From BQJU01 sp964015035 (GTDB lineage: Bacteria; Bacteroidota; Bacteroidia; Chitinophagales; Saprospiraceae): a stretch of 64,000 nt of DNA. The translations under genes were made by a program, and so were the position numbers. Shown piece by piece: positions 37,150 to 45,469 of this stretch (the stretch's first letter is position 1; every line of letters begins with the position of its first letter). The stretch covers positions 1 to 64,000 of the forward strand of contig CAXHCA010000008.1 of NCBI GenBank assembly GCA_964015035.1, in the 5' to 3' direction. The notes under the pieces were generated by a model. The model saw only the letters and a program-made list of their open reading frames with translations, was not told where the DNA came from and made no database searches.

Positions 37150-37308
37150 AGGCATTGATTGTATTTTAGTTTGACACTGAGCCACCAGATTTGTCAAAAA
37201 AAAGAAAATTAGAGGCTTATTAATTTATAAGCTTAAAGAGTATAAGTAAGGGGGAACGGTTGTCAGGGAACGGATTGGTTTACCATTCCAGACCTGGCAA
37301 CTTTTTTT
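37150..37308 (+). ncRNA. Candidate small RNA, no known family
   Basis: About 160 nt between a good promoter (37112-37144) and a strong terminator (37259-37308). No start codon is present, so a peptide is unlikely. Internal hairpin GCTTAT..ATAAGC near 37214-37231. It might instead be the 3' UTR of the LytTR gene. I do not recognise a known RNA family. The exact 5' end is inferred from the promoter box. Confidence 0.4.
37259..37308 (+). terminator. Strong terminator, end of candidate small RNA
   Basis: Outer stem GTTGTCAGG / CCTGGCAAC (9 bp with one G-U) plus inner stem GGATTGG / CCATTCC, followed by seven T. It lies 209 nt downstream of the LytTR stop, unusually far for that gene. Confidence 0.85.
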
Positions 37309-37599
37309 GTTTAAAAACTACCGTTTCCTAAATTCTTTCCAAATTAATTGGTATTGCGTTCTGGATATTCTAAATTTGTTGTGCCCAACAGATTTTTACT
37401 TCCCTTCACATGTACAATTCAAAGTATAGTTGCAAAAGCATCTATAGTATCTTTTGGCTATTGTGTCGACAGCTTTCTCCCCCCTAAGACACTATAACCG
37501 TTTCCATTTTATCGTCTGCCTCTGTGGTTCAATAGGAGTTATTGAGCTACTATCAGTATTTACAAAATTATCCAACAGGCTTACTAATTAACTATTCCT
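37309..37599. other. Leader region of the cohesin-like gene, no gene
   Basis: 291 nt AT-rich sequence before the ATG at 37600. No strong promoter box with both elements, no hairpin and no coding signal were found. Confidence 0.3.
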
Positions 37600-40407
37600 A
37601 TGATGACAAAATCTACAATACTTTCACCCATTCTGGTCTTGCTATTCACGTGCCAGCTGTTTGTGGTACAGGCAGAAGAAAATCTACTGGATGACCCCTG
37701 CTGTAGTATACCGCACGATACTGAAATCTGGTGTATAGATCTACCTTGGGATTTTGATCCCTACAATACCTATCAATTGTCCAATCTTTTTGGATCACCC
37801 GGAGGAGGGTGGGGGTGTCCATCTTATTACTGGACAGAACTCGAACCGCAGGTAGACCTCAACAGTTGTGAGGTTGGCACCATCATACGCAATTTTCAGG
37901 GAACCTCCGGCAGTTGGGGAAGTGGCACCTATTATTGCCAACAGGTCATTACGGTATTGGGGACTCACGATTATCGCATCAAATTTCCGCAGGATGTTGT
38001 TGGCATCTGTGAAGAACCCGATGCTGGAGACATCGAATACGATGAGGAAGGTTGTGATCTGCTTGCCATCAATAGTAGTGATCATACCTTCGATACGGGC
38101 AGCAGTGGCTGTTATAAAATTTTTAGAACCTATACCGTAGTCAATTGGTGTGAATACGATGGTATTTCACCGGCAATGATTATCGGCCGGGATGAAGATT
38201 GTGACGGCTTGGCTGGTGACGAGGATGTGGTGCTCGTTCGCAAACCGAACGGTATCTTATACATCGATCGGGATTACAATCCATTTAATAACAATCCCGG
38301 AGCCGGAGAAATTAATACCGCATGTGGCCACGATGGAAATGTGGGCTACTGGCGTTCGGTGGATGTTGGACCAACCACCACCTACTTCCATGATGGCGGG
38401 TATTATAAGTATGTACAGCATATTAAGATTACCGATAATATTGACCCCGAAATTGACTATACCGACCCGGCACCCTTCTGTAGCTTGAGCAATAACCAAG
38501 CGGCGGGCTGTCCGGGGGACGTAGAGATCCCTTTCACGGTGACCGAGGAGTGTTCCGGACAAGTAGAGGTCAAGGTGTTTTTGTTTGCCAATAATGAACC
38601 GGTACCGCTTACTCCGGAAAATGATATTTCCGATCAGGTTCTGAGTGGTAGCTATCCAAATTATTTGATCCAGGGTACTTATCCTATTGGGAATCACACC
38701 TTCGAAGTACACGTTAAAGATGGATGTGGCAATTCGGATGCTGTGGCTATTCCATTTGAAGTGGTGGATTGTAATGCCCCCTCTCCGGTTTGTATCGTGA
38801 GTTTGTCTTCGGCCTACATGCCCCTTCCTCCGGGTACGGATGCAGATGGCGACGGCGATGAAGATAGAGGTATGTTTGAAATTTGGGCCAGTGATTTTAC
38901 CACAAGTGGATTGAGCGATTGTACACCACCGATTAAATTATCGGTCAATATTCAGGGAGAAACCCCGGATCAGGATCAGTCTGGCTTGGTGATTACCTGT
39001 GATGATGGCGAACTGGTTGTTGTGGAAGTGTATGCCTGGGATAGTGCCGACAACCCCTATTCCGTGCAGCCAGATGGTAGCATTGGCGGCCCCAATTACG
39101 ACTACTGTCTGACCTTTATCTCCTTTCACAATTTTGAGGAAATTTGTGAAATTGTAGCGCACCATCCGGTGGCTTTATCCGGGTTTATACATACCCTTTC
39201 TGATACCACGATGGCGGATGCAGAAGTTTGGTTGACAGGAGGAATGGATACCATGATGATGACCTCTCAATCTGGCGATTTCGAATTTGAAGAAGTGCCT
39301 GCTGATGAAGATTATCAAGTGCGCCCTACTCGTGATGGAGACGACAGGAATGGGGTCACCACGCAGGATCTCATTAAATTGCTGCGGCATGTGTTAGAAT
39401 TAGATACACTGGATAACCCTTATTTGTTACTCGCAGCAGATGTAGACAGCTCTGGAGTAGTTGACATAGCAGACTACCAGCAATTAAGGCGTTTGGTACT
39501 CAATCAGGATACTGCATTTGCAAATAATACCAGTTGGCGGTTTGTGCCCATGGACTATACGTTTTCAGACCCCACCAATCCGTTTGTGGATACGATTCCA
39601 GATTACATACAATTGGAGGAGGTGCATGAAAATATGGATAGCCTGGCATTTATGGCCATCAAGATTGGAGACCTGAATATGGATGCAATTCCACAGGAGG
39701 ACCTCAATGAGGAAGTCGCTTCCAGAAGCGGTACGGATACCTTCACTCTATCTGTTGATGACCAAACGATGCAAGCGGGTAACCGATACACGCTTGAGTT
39801 CAAGACGACAGAACTACCGGTGACTTCCGGATTTCAATTTGCGCTGCAAATGGACCCTGAATTGTTGAGAATTATTGAGGTTGAGGGAGTGGCTATCGGC
39901 GGGGAAAACTTTGGCACCAGCCAGCTTTCACAAGGAATCTTGACCAGCAGCTGGGTCCGCTTGGAGGAAGTCAATATGCAAGATAACGAGCAATTGGTTT
40001 TCCGACTTGTGGTAGAGAGCGAAAGCTATACACAGTTGAGTCAAGCCATGCAGCTACTAGTGGGGGGAACCCGTCCGGAAGCCTATAGCCTGGAGGGAGC
40101 CGTCAAACCTCTGGCGATCAGTTTTCGGGCAGTGGATACCGAGGCACCTGAGTTTTCTCTGTTGCAAAATAGGCCAAATCCATTTACTGATCAGACCCTG
40201 ATTGGCTTTACCTTGCCGACCAATACCATGGCGCGATTGAGTATTTATGACCAGTACGGTCGTTTATTGAAAGAGTTCCGCCAGCAATTTACTCGGGGTT
40301 ATAATGAAGTCGCTATACAAAATACCGATTTTCAACCGGGAATCTTGTTTTACACTCTGGAAACGGATGAACAGCGCCAGACCAGGAAGATGATTCTTTT
40401 AAAATAA
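37600..40407 (+). CDS. Secreted surface protein with cohesin-like and dockerin-like regions and T9SS sorting domain
   Basis: 935 residues with a signal peptide (MMTKSTILSPILVLLFTCQLFVVQAE). The first ~500 residues are Cys-rich Ig-like beta domains with HYR-like patterns. Residues ~515-600 form a carnitine/SdrD-like repeat (LSGFIHTLSDTTMADAEVWLTGG...). Residues ~605-640 contain a dockerin-type EF-hand (DVDSSGVVDIADYQQLRRLV) with calcium ligands at D, D, S and D. Residues ~700-840 look like a cohesin-type beta sandwich (TLEFKTTELPVTSGFQFALQMDPELL...). The last ~85 residues form a type A T9SS domain (LLQNRPNPFTDQTLIGFTLP). Predicted to be secreted by the T9SS and surface-displayed. A single dockerin plus cohesin-like unit suggests calcium-dependent assembly, but this is unproven. 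A strong terminator follows. Confidence 0.88.
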   Translation: MMTKSTILSPILVLLFTCQLFVVQAEENLLDDPCCSIPHDTEIWCIDLPWDFDPYNTYQLSNLFGSPGGGWGCPSYYWTELEPQVDLNSCEVGTIIRNFQGTSGSWGSGTYYCQQVITVLGTHDYRIKFPQDVVGICEEPDAGDIEYDEEGCDLLAINSSDHTFDTGSSGCYKIFRTYTVVNWCEYDGISPAMIIGRDEDCDGLAGDEDVVLVRKPNGILYIDRDYNPFNNNPGAGEINTACGHDGNVGYWRSVDVGPTTTYFHDGGYYKYVQHIKITDNIDPEIDYTDPAPFCSLSNNQAAGCPGDVEIPFTVTEECSGQVEVKVFLFANNEPVPLTPENDISDQVLSGSYPNYLIQGTYPIGNHTFEVHVKDGCGNSDAVAIPFEVVDCNAPSPVCIVSLSSAYMPLPPGTDADGDGDEDRGMFEIWASDFTTSGLSDCTPPIKLSVNIQGETPDQDQSGLVITCDDGELVVVEVYAWDSADNPYSVQPDGSIGGPNYDYCLTFISFHNFEEICEIVAHHPVALSGFIHTLSDTTMADAEVWLTGGMDTMMMTSQSGDFEFEEVPADEDYQVRPTRDGDDRNGVTTQDLIKLLRHVLELDTLDNPYLLLAADVDSSGVVDIADYQQLRRLVLNQDTAFANNTSWRFVPMDYTFSDPTNPFVDTIPDYIQLEEVHENMDSLAFMAIKIGDLNMDAIPQEDLNEEVASRSGTDTFTLSVDDQTMQAGNRYTLEFKTTELPVTSGFQFALQMDPELLRIIEVEGVAIGGENFGTSQLSQGILTSSWVRLEEVNMQDNEQLVFRLVVESESYTQLSQAMQLLVGGTRPEAYSLEGAVKPLAISFRAVDTEAPEFSLLQNRPNPFTDQTLIGFTLPTNTMARLSIYDQYGRLLKEFRQQFTRGYNEVAIQNTDFQPGILFYTLETDEQRQTRKMILLK

Positions 40408-40437
40408 GTGAAACAACAACGAGATTGTTATAGATGT

Positions 40438-40477
40438 TGGCCTCCTGAATTTTGAGAAAGTGGAATTCAGGAGGCCA
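40438..40477 (+). terminator. Terminator after the cohesin-like gene
   Basis: Perfect 14-bp inverted repeat TGGCCTCCTGAATT / AATTCAGGAGGCCA with a 12-nt loop, then a CTTCTTTCTT tract. It lies 30 nt after the stop, just before the ruvX promoter box. Confidence 0.8.
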
Positions 40478-40496
40478 CTTCTTTCTTGCAAAAACC

Positions 40497-40504
40497 TATC
40501 TTTG
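40497..40504 (+). promoter_or_regulatory. -7 box directly before ruvX start
   Basis: TATCTTTG matches TAnnTTTG and ends 4 nt before the GTG start at 40509, so a transcript from it would be leaderless or nearly so. No TTG at the expected -33 distance. Confidence 0.4.
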
Positions 40505-40508
40505 TGCT

Positions 40509-40925
40509 GTGGCTAGAATTTTATCCATCGACTACGGTACCAAGCGCACGGGCCTGGCAGTAACTGATCCGTTGCAGATCATTGCCAATGGTTTGGACAC
40601 CATTTCAACCAGTGAATTATTTCCCTATTTGGAAAACTACCTGCAAGCAGAAGACGTTTCCACTATTGTGGTAGGGGAACCGCTCTATCCCGATGGCAAC
40701 CCTGCCCAGATTCATCATTTGGTCGTTGGCTTTGTGCGCAAGCTCAAGAAGTTATATCCGGCTATAGAGGTAGTGATGTGGGATGAGCGATTCACTTCAG
40801 TAGAAGCCAAAGAGATCATTCTGCAAAGTGGGGCTAAAAAGAAAAAGCGCCGAGACAAGGGATTGGTGGATAAGGTGGCTGCCGTGCTTATTTTGCAAGA
40901 TTATTTAGAACAAAAGCGTTATTGA
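40509..40925 (+). CDS. ruvX: Pre-16S rRNA nuclease/Holliday junction resolvase-like RuvX (YqgF)
   Basis: 138 residues from a GTG at 40509. The frame runs 19 codons upstream through a terminator stem to a TTG, and no residue there fits the family. RARILSIDYGTKRTGLAVTD is the RNase H-like first strand with the catalytic Asp. VVGEPLYPDGNPA and VVMWDERFTSVEAKEII (motif DERFTS) follow, then VDKVAAVLILQDYL. YqgF-type proteins process the 5' end of pre-16S rRNA. The gene overlaps nothing, and def starts 3 nt after its stop, so the two are probably co-transcribed. Confidence 0.92.
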   Translation: MARILSIDYGTKRTGLAVTDPLQIIANGLDTISTSELFPYLENYLQAEDVSTIVVGEPLYPDGNPAQIHHLVVGFVRKLKKLYPAIEVVMWDERFTSVEAKEIILQSGAKKKKRRDKGLVDKVAAVLILQDYLEQKRY

Positions 40926-40928
40926 TCA

Positions 40929-41486
40929 ATGATTTTACCGATTTATGGATATGGTTATCCAGTGTTGAAAAAAGTGGCTGAGGAAGTCCCTGAAGATTAC
41001 CCGAATTTGGGTGAATTAATCGAAAACATGATGGAAACCATGTACAATGCCTCTGGGGTTGGTCTTGCTGCTCCGCAAGTTGGCTTATCCCTGCGTCTAT
41101 TTGTGATAGACACCAAACAAATCATGGATGAGGGCAAGGAAGATGAAGGTTTCAAGCAAGCCTTTATTAATGCGGAAATCCTGGAGGATGCGGGTGAGCT
41201 GTGGGCTTATGAGGAAGGTTGTTTGAGTATTCCGGATGTACGGGGAGATGTAGAGCGACCTACACAAATCCGCATGCGTTATCAGGATGAAAATTTTGAA
41301 ACACACGAAAAGGTTTTCACCGGGATGCACGCCCGTGTGATTCAGCATGAATACGATCACATTGAAGGTATTCTTTTTACCGAACACCTCAAGCCAATCA
41401 AAAAGCGCCTGGTCAAGCGCAAGCTCGAAAATATTCGCAAAGGGAAAGTCACTGCGGAATATAAAATGAAATTCTATGGTAAATAA
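40929..41486 (+). CDS. def: Peptide deformylase
   Basis: 185 residues. All three active-site motifs are present: GVGLAAPQVG (residues 43-52), EEGCLSIP (95-102, metal ligand Cys98) and QHEYDH (139-144, ligands His140 and His144, catalytic Glu141). It removes the formyl group from the N-terminal Met of nascent proteins in the cytoplasm. The C-terminal ~40 residues are Lys-rich. It starts 3 nt after ruvX and is convergent with the RNase H gene. Confidence 0.97.
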   Translation: MILPIYGYGYPVLKKVAEEVPEDYPNLGELIENMMETMYNASGVGLAAPQVGLSLRLFVIDTKQIMDEGKEDEGFKQAFINAEILEDAGELWAYEEGCLSIPDVRGDVERPTQIRMRYQDENFETHEKVFTGMHARVIQHEYDHIEGILFTEHLKPIKKRLVKRKLENIRKGKVTAEYKMKFYGK

Positions 41487-41489
41487 GGT

Positions 41490-42125
41490 CTATTTTCGGC
41501 CAAAATCTGCCGGGATTTCTCCCCAATGATCGGTATCCCATTTCAGTATTTTGTTGGGATAGGTATTATTTTTCAGCCAGCTCTCCGCTCGGTTGATCAA
41601 TTCGTAGAGATGAGCCGTAGAAGGGGTCCTTTTCAAGTTAGTATTGGCCTTTTTTTTGCGTACCCAAGCCATTGCCGTTCTGGAGTCGGTATAGATCGGG
41701 GTATCTTTTCCTTGTTTTTTGAGCATGGCCAGTGCATGAACAATGGCTAGGAACTCTCCAATATTATTGGTACCCAATTTAAACTGTTGGTGGAAAATTT
41801 GGCTACCGTCTCGAGTATTAACTCCCTGGTATTCCATGGCTCCGGGATTGCCAGAGCAGGCAGCATCGACGGCTATACTATTCCAATCTATTTTTTGCTT
41901 TTCCGCATCCGGAATTTGAGTGATTTTAGGTTTGGTTTTGCCTCCCCGGTCGATGGCGTCTTCATAGTTGCCTCCGAAAGCAGCTACCGCTTCGGCCTCT
42001 GTCTTAAAAGACTTGTAACGTGCATTCGGGTAGCCCTTAATTTGGAGCTGGCACTCTGTCCAGGATTTGTAGATGCCCGGGTTGTTACCTTCCCAAACCA
42101 CATAATATTTTTTGCCTTTTGCCAT
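41490..42125 (-). CDS. RNase H-like protein with N-terminal viroplasmin (hybrid-binding) domain
   Basis: 211 residues from ATG 42125 (MAKGKKYYVVWEGNNPGIYKSW). The first 22 codons of the longer frame show no signal. The viroplasmin/HBD domain (~1-50: YYVVWEGNNPGIYKSWTECQLQIKGYPNARYKSF) binds RNA/DNA hybrids. A type 1 RNase H fold (~75-211) has the acidic residues in VDAACSGNPG, NNIGEFLAIVHAL, IYTDSRTAMAWV and a final Asp in KWDTDHWGEIPADF. It degrades RNA in RNA/DNA hybrids during replication. Convergent with def, only 3 nt apart. Confidence 0.9.
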   Translation of the reverse strand: MAKGKKYYVVWEGNNPGIYKSWTECQLQIKGYPNARYKSFKTEAEAVAAFGGNYEDAIDRGGKTKPKITQIPDAEKQKIDWNSIAVDAACSGNPGAMEYQGVNTRDGSQIFHQQFKLGTNNIGEFLAIVHALAMLKKQGKDTPIYTDSRTAMAWVRKKKANTNLKRTPSTAHLYELINRAESWLKNNTYPNKILKWDTDHWGEIPADFGRK

Positions 42126-42143
42126 GATTGTCTGCTTTGATTG

Positions 42144-42151
42144 CAAATGTA
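42144..42151 (-). promoter_or_regulatory. -7 box for the RNase H gene
   Basis: On the minus strand, TACATTTG is a full match to TAnnTTTG, 18 nt before the start codon. The -33 element is not clear. Confidence 0.35.
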
Positions 42152-42270
42152 ACAAACCAATGCTAATTTGGAAAAAATCCGCAAGCCGCACACCAAAGTA
42201 GATCGAGAATGAATCTTGACGGATAACTAAGTGTATCTAACGAAGAATTCCCCCAATTCGATGAAGAGGT

Positions 42271-42302
42271 TTGTCAAAGAAGCAAATTAATCGATACTTT
42301 TG
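42271..42302 (+). promoter_or_regulatory. Promoter of the tatD-like gene
   Basis: TTG (42271-42273), a 21-nt spacer, TACTTTTG (42295-42302), a full match to the Bacteroidota pattern, 14 nt before the ATG at 42317. Confidence 0.55.
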
Positions 42303-42316
42303 CAGAAAAAAGCAAG

Positions 42317-43099
42317 ATGAAATTAGTTGATACGCACACGCACCTATATGCAAAGGCTTTTAATGGCGACCGCGATGCAATGATTCAGCGGGCAATAGAG
42401 CAGGGCGTTGAGCAGTTTTTTTTACCCAATATTGATGGCGAGTCGATTGAAGGCATGCTGGCGTTGGAGGCCGCATATCCCAACCGGTGTTTTGCCATGA
42501 TGGGATTGCATCCTTGTTCTGTCAAAGAAAATTTTAAAGAGGAACTGGCTACCGTGCGGCAATGGCTAGATCGGCGTAAATTTTGTGCGGTAGGAGAGAT
42601 TGGCATTGACCTTTATTGGGACAAGACGTTCTTTGAGCAACAGAAAGAGGCTTTTTTGACGCAGATTCAATGGGCCATTGAGTTTGATATTCCCATTGTC
42701 ATTCATTCGAGGGAGAGTACTGATATTATTATCGAGATGCTTAAAAAAGCCAAGGATAATCGTTTGCGTGGAATTTTTCATTGTTTTGGAGGAACGGAAG
42801 AGCAGGCTAAAGCGATCATTGATCTTGGCTTTTTACTGGGAATCGGGGGCGTATTGACGTACAAGAACAGTGGATTGGGGCAGGCCCTTCAGGAAATTGA
42901 TTTGCAGCATATCGTGTTGGAGACCGATGCCCCTTATTTGGCGCCGGTGCCCTATCGTGGAAAACGCAACGAGAGTGCCTACGTACGGGCGGTGGCTGAG
43001 AAGTTGGCAGAAGTAAAAGGAGTCACGCTAGAAGCCGTAGCCAAGGCCACGACTCAGAATGCGGAACGGGTTTTTGGGGGCATCTTGTTGCCTAATTAA
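42317..43099 (+). CDS. tatD: TatD family metal-dependent hydrolase/deoxyribonuclease
   Basis: 260 residues. The metal-binding motifs of TatD are VDTHTHLY (His7, His9), VGEIGIDLYW (Glu near 93), VIHSRES, GIFHCFGGTEEQA and LETDAPYLAPVPYRGKRNE. These proteins act as Mg-dependent 3'-5' DNases or D-aminoacyl hydrolase-like enzymes in the cytoplasm. A well-placed promoter precedes it. Not in an obvious operon; the next feature is the tRNA-Ser 320 nt downstream. Confidence 0.93.
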   Translation: MKLVDTHTHLYAKAFNGDRDAMIQRAIEQGVEQFFLPNIDGESIEGMLALEAAYPNRCFAMMGLHPCSVKENFKEELATVRQWLDRRKFCAVGEIGIDLYWDKTFFEQQKEAFLTQIQWAIEFDIPIVIHSRESTDIIIEMLKKAKDNRLRGIFHCFGGTEEQAKAIIDLGFLLGIGGVLTYKNSGLGQALQEIDLQHIVLETDAPYLAPVPYRGKRNESAYVRAVAEKLAEVKGVTLEAVAKATTQNAERVFGGILLPN

Positions 43100-43335
43100 A
43101 AAGACTGTGCCAGGACAATGACAAGGAAAAAATAAAGATTAAGGTGCAATCGAAAGAAAAAATTTTGATTTGTTACATCTTTTTACAATTTTTGTGACCG
43201 CTGGTATGATTAAAAGTTCTTAATATCTATATTTGTTAGTGAGGGGAGAAAAGTGGCTCCCAGGAAAATAAATAGTCCAGCTAGAAAACTCGAGTGGCTT
43301 AAATTTATTATTTTAGCCAGGAACTTTTCGGGAAA

Positions 43336-43400
43336 GGCCAAAAATGTTTGGCCAATGAGCCGGGAGAAATCCCGGGATGGCTTATGAGCCTCCTTTTTTG
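43336..43400 (+). other. Three consecutive hairpins before tRNA-Ser
   Basis: GGCCAAAaatgTTTGGCC (43336-43353), CCGGGAgaaaTCCCGG (43360-43375) and GGCTtatgAGCC (43379-43390) stand in a row, followed by T-run 43394-43399. A TATATTTG box lies at 43228-43235. Together they may mark a small RNA of about 160 nt ending here, or a long leader to the tRNA; no good -33 element was seen. Confidence 0.35.
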
Positions 43401-43421
43401 ACCAAAGGGAGGAATCGTTAC

Positions 43422-43509
43422 GGAGAGGTGCTCGAGTGGCTGAAGAGGCACGCCTGGAAAGCGTGTATACCCCCAAAGGGTATCGAGGGTTCGAATCCCT
43501 CTCTCTCCG
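43422..43509 (+). tRNA. tRNA-Ser (GGA anticodon)
   Basis: 88 nt. Acceptor arm GGAGAGG / TCTCTCC (closing pair G-T), anticodon stem CACGC / GCGTG with loop CTGGAAA (anticodon GGA, reading UCC/UCU), a long variable arm TATACCC / GGGTATC typical of class II Ser tRNAs, and T-arm GAGGG-TTCGAAT-CCCTC. CCA is not encoded. It precedes the exbB operon by 62 nt. Confidence 0.96.
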
Positions 43510-43571
43510 CTTTATTAAAATCGTTAACTGGTTTTAGTTATCAATCAAACAATCGTAAAACCTAATTTACT

Positions 43572-44306
43572 ATGCGTAAAAGTTTAGCATTACTGCTTGT
43601 TCTAGTATTGGCAGTGTTCACCGTAAACGTTCTGCATGCACAAGATGCGGCTGCAGGTGAAGCAACGACCTCCGGTTACCAGTTGTTGAAAAAGTATTTC
43701 ATCGATGGGGACTGGCGATTCATGAGCTTCGTATTGATTTGTCTGATTCTCGGATTGGCTTTCTGTATTGAACGGATCATCACCCTCAACATTGCCACGA
43801 CCAATACAGACAAACTTTTGGAGCGCATTGATGAAAATCTGAAAAATGGTGACATTAACGGCGCCATGGAAGTGTGCAAATCAACTCCTGGCCCAACTGC
43901 CAGCGTACTTTATGAAGGCCTGAAAAGTGCCGATGAAGGGCCTGAAGCAGTTGAAAAAGCTATCGTTGCATACGGTAGTGTACAAATGGGCTTGTTAGAG
44001 CGTGGCTTGGTTTGGATTTCTCTTTTTATCGCCATTGCCCCGATGCTCGGGTTTATGGGTACGGTAATCGGTATGATCCAGGCATTTGATAAGATCGAAG
44101 CTGTAGGTGACCTCTCTCCATCAGTTGTTGCCGGTGGTATTAAGGTAGCCCTTTTGACTACGGTATTCGGTTTGATCGTGGCCATTATTCTGCAGATTTT
44201 TTACAATTATATCGTTAACAAGATTGACGGTATCGTTAACAAGATGGAAGATGCCTCTATCACTTTGGTAGACATCATGGCTGAGAATAACGTATTTAAA
44301 AACTAA
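43572..44306 (+). CDS. exbB: MotA/TolQ/ExbB proton channel protein
   Basis: 244 residues. An unusual N-terminal signal-like segment (MRKSLALLLVLVLAVFTVNVLHAQ) precedes three membrane helices (about 52-72, 150-170 and 188-212: SLFIAIAPMLGFMGTVIGMIQAF; ALLTTVFGLIVAIILQIFYN). These match the TolQ/ExbB family proton-channel core. It works with ExbD to convert the proton gradient into motion for TonB or similar systems. First of four genes read in the same direction: exbB, a membrane protein, and two exbD. Spacing to the next gene is 17 nt. Probably expressed with or just after tRNA-Ser; no own promoter was found. Confidence 0.92.
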   Translation: MRKSLALLLVLVLAVFTVNVLHAQDAAAGEATTSGYQLLKKYFIDGDWRFMSFVLICLILGLAFCIERIITLNIATTNTDKLLERIDENLKNGDINGAMEVCKSTPGPTASVLYEGLKSADEGPEAVEKAIVAYGSVQMGLLERGLVWISLFIAIAPMLGFMGTVIGMIQAFDKIEAVGDLSPSVVAGGIKVALLTTVFGLIVAIILQIFYNYIVNKIDGIVNKMEDASITLVDIMAENNVFKN

Positions 44307-44323
44307 GAGAAACCAACACTGCT

Positions 44324-44812
44324 ATGTATAAAACATTAACGAAGAATGGTCAGACATTCGCATTCATCTTAGGGGCAGTGATCACGGTGATCTTCCTGGC
44401 GATGGTTTTGCCGAAGTCAGGGGATTTCGACCTCTTGGAGAAAGAAGAACAATACAAAACGGGAATTTTCAACTTTGGCTTGTACGGAGCAATTTTCCTG
44501 ACGATCGTTGCCATGGCCGGTATGGTTATCTTTGGAGTGCTTCAGGTGCTTGGTAACCTGAAGAGCTCATCTAAGGGACTGATTGGGTTTGGTTTCTTGA
44601 TCGCCATCTTTGTGATTGCTTACGCTACTTCTCCGGGTGAAGCTACAGGAGCTGTAGCTGGTGCTGTCGAAAAATTTGAAAGTTCTCAGAATACGACATT
44701 GTCTGAGGGCAACTTCAAATTCATCAGTGGAGGGATCACTACTTCATTGGCCTTGCTAGCGATTGCAGGCCTCGCCTTTGTTGTATCAGAAATCCGGAAC
44801 TTCTTTAAATAA
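44324..44812 (+). CDS. Small membrane protein between ExbB and ExbD genes
   Basis: 162 residues with four hydrophobic helices (about 12-30, 48-72, 84-98 and 138-158). No recognised family motif. It lies between exbB and exbD in an operon with gaps of 17 and 8 nt, so it is likely a component or assembly factor of this proton-channel complex; this is inferred from position only. Homologues of this size in the same place are common in Bacteroidota by my recollection. Confidence 0.8.
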   Translation: MYKTLTKNGQTFAFILGAVITVIFLAMVLPKSGDFDLLEKEEQYKTGIFNFGLYGAIFLTIVAMAGMVIFGVLQVLGNLKSSSKGLIGFGFLIAIFVIAYATSPGEATGAVAGAVEKFESSQNTTLSEGNFKFISGGITTSLALLAIAGLAFVVSEIRNFFK

Positions 44813-44820
44813 ATTCAGCT

Positions 44821-45375
44821 ATGGCTAAGAAGAGCGTAAAAGATAGAATGACCAATGAGATCAATGCCGGTTCGATGGCCGATATTGCATTCCTGTTGCT
44901 CATATTTTTCCTGGTAACCACCACCATCGTGGAGGATAAAGGAATCCGTGTTAAGCTTCCGCCATGGTCTGAAGAAGAACCGGACATTACCAAACTGAAG
45001 ACCAGAAATGTATATTCGGTATTGGTAAATGCACAAAACCAATTGTTGGTACGTGGAGAACCTGTTGACATCAGAAATTTAAAGGAGGATGCCAAAGAGT
45101 TTATCAGCAATCCTAATAAAAGAGATGATCTGGCTGAAAAACCTACCAAGGCAATTATTTCTTTGAAGAATGACAGGGGAACGAACTACAAAACTTATCT
45201 GGAAGTGTATAACGAACTCAAGGCCGCGTATAACGAGCTTTGGGATGAACTTTCCATGAAAAAGTATAATGTGCATTACAGCGAGGATCTGCCTGCGGCC
45301 TATCGTAAGGCCATCAAGTCAGAAATACCTTTTGTATTGTCCGAAGCGGAACCAACTAATTTCGGTGAAGAATAA
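44821..45375 (+). CDS. exbD: ExbD-type biopolymer transport protein, first copy
   Basis: 184 residues. The single N-terminal membrane helix ADIAFLLLIFFLVTTTIV (about residues 20-37) has the conserved proton-carrying Asp in SMADIAFLLL. The rest is a periplasmic domain. It starts 8 nt after the preceding gene. It pairs with ExbB (43572) as the proton motor that energises TonB-dependent receptors such as the one at 56214; the pairing with that receptor is inference. Confidence 0.9.
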   Translation: MAKKSVKDRMTNEINAGSMADIAFLLLIFFLVTTTIVEDKGIRVKLPPWSEEEPDITKLKTRNVYSVLVNAQNQLLVRGEPVDIRNLKEDAKEFISNPNKRDDLAEKPTKAIISLKNDRGTNYKTYLEVYNELKAAYNELWDELSMKKYNVHYSEDLPAAYRKAIKSEIPFVLSEAEPTNFGEE

Positions 45376-45469
45376 ATTAGGCTGTCGTTGAAAAACTCCG
45401 GTTTATTACTTCACAAATCGACCTGCCAGGTAACTTCCAGAAGCTTGGTAATAGATAAAAATGCTAATT

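Noticed and set aside
43377..43565. 62-codon frame over tRNA-Ser
   Set aside because: It lies across the tRNA and hairpins; no protein features.
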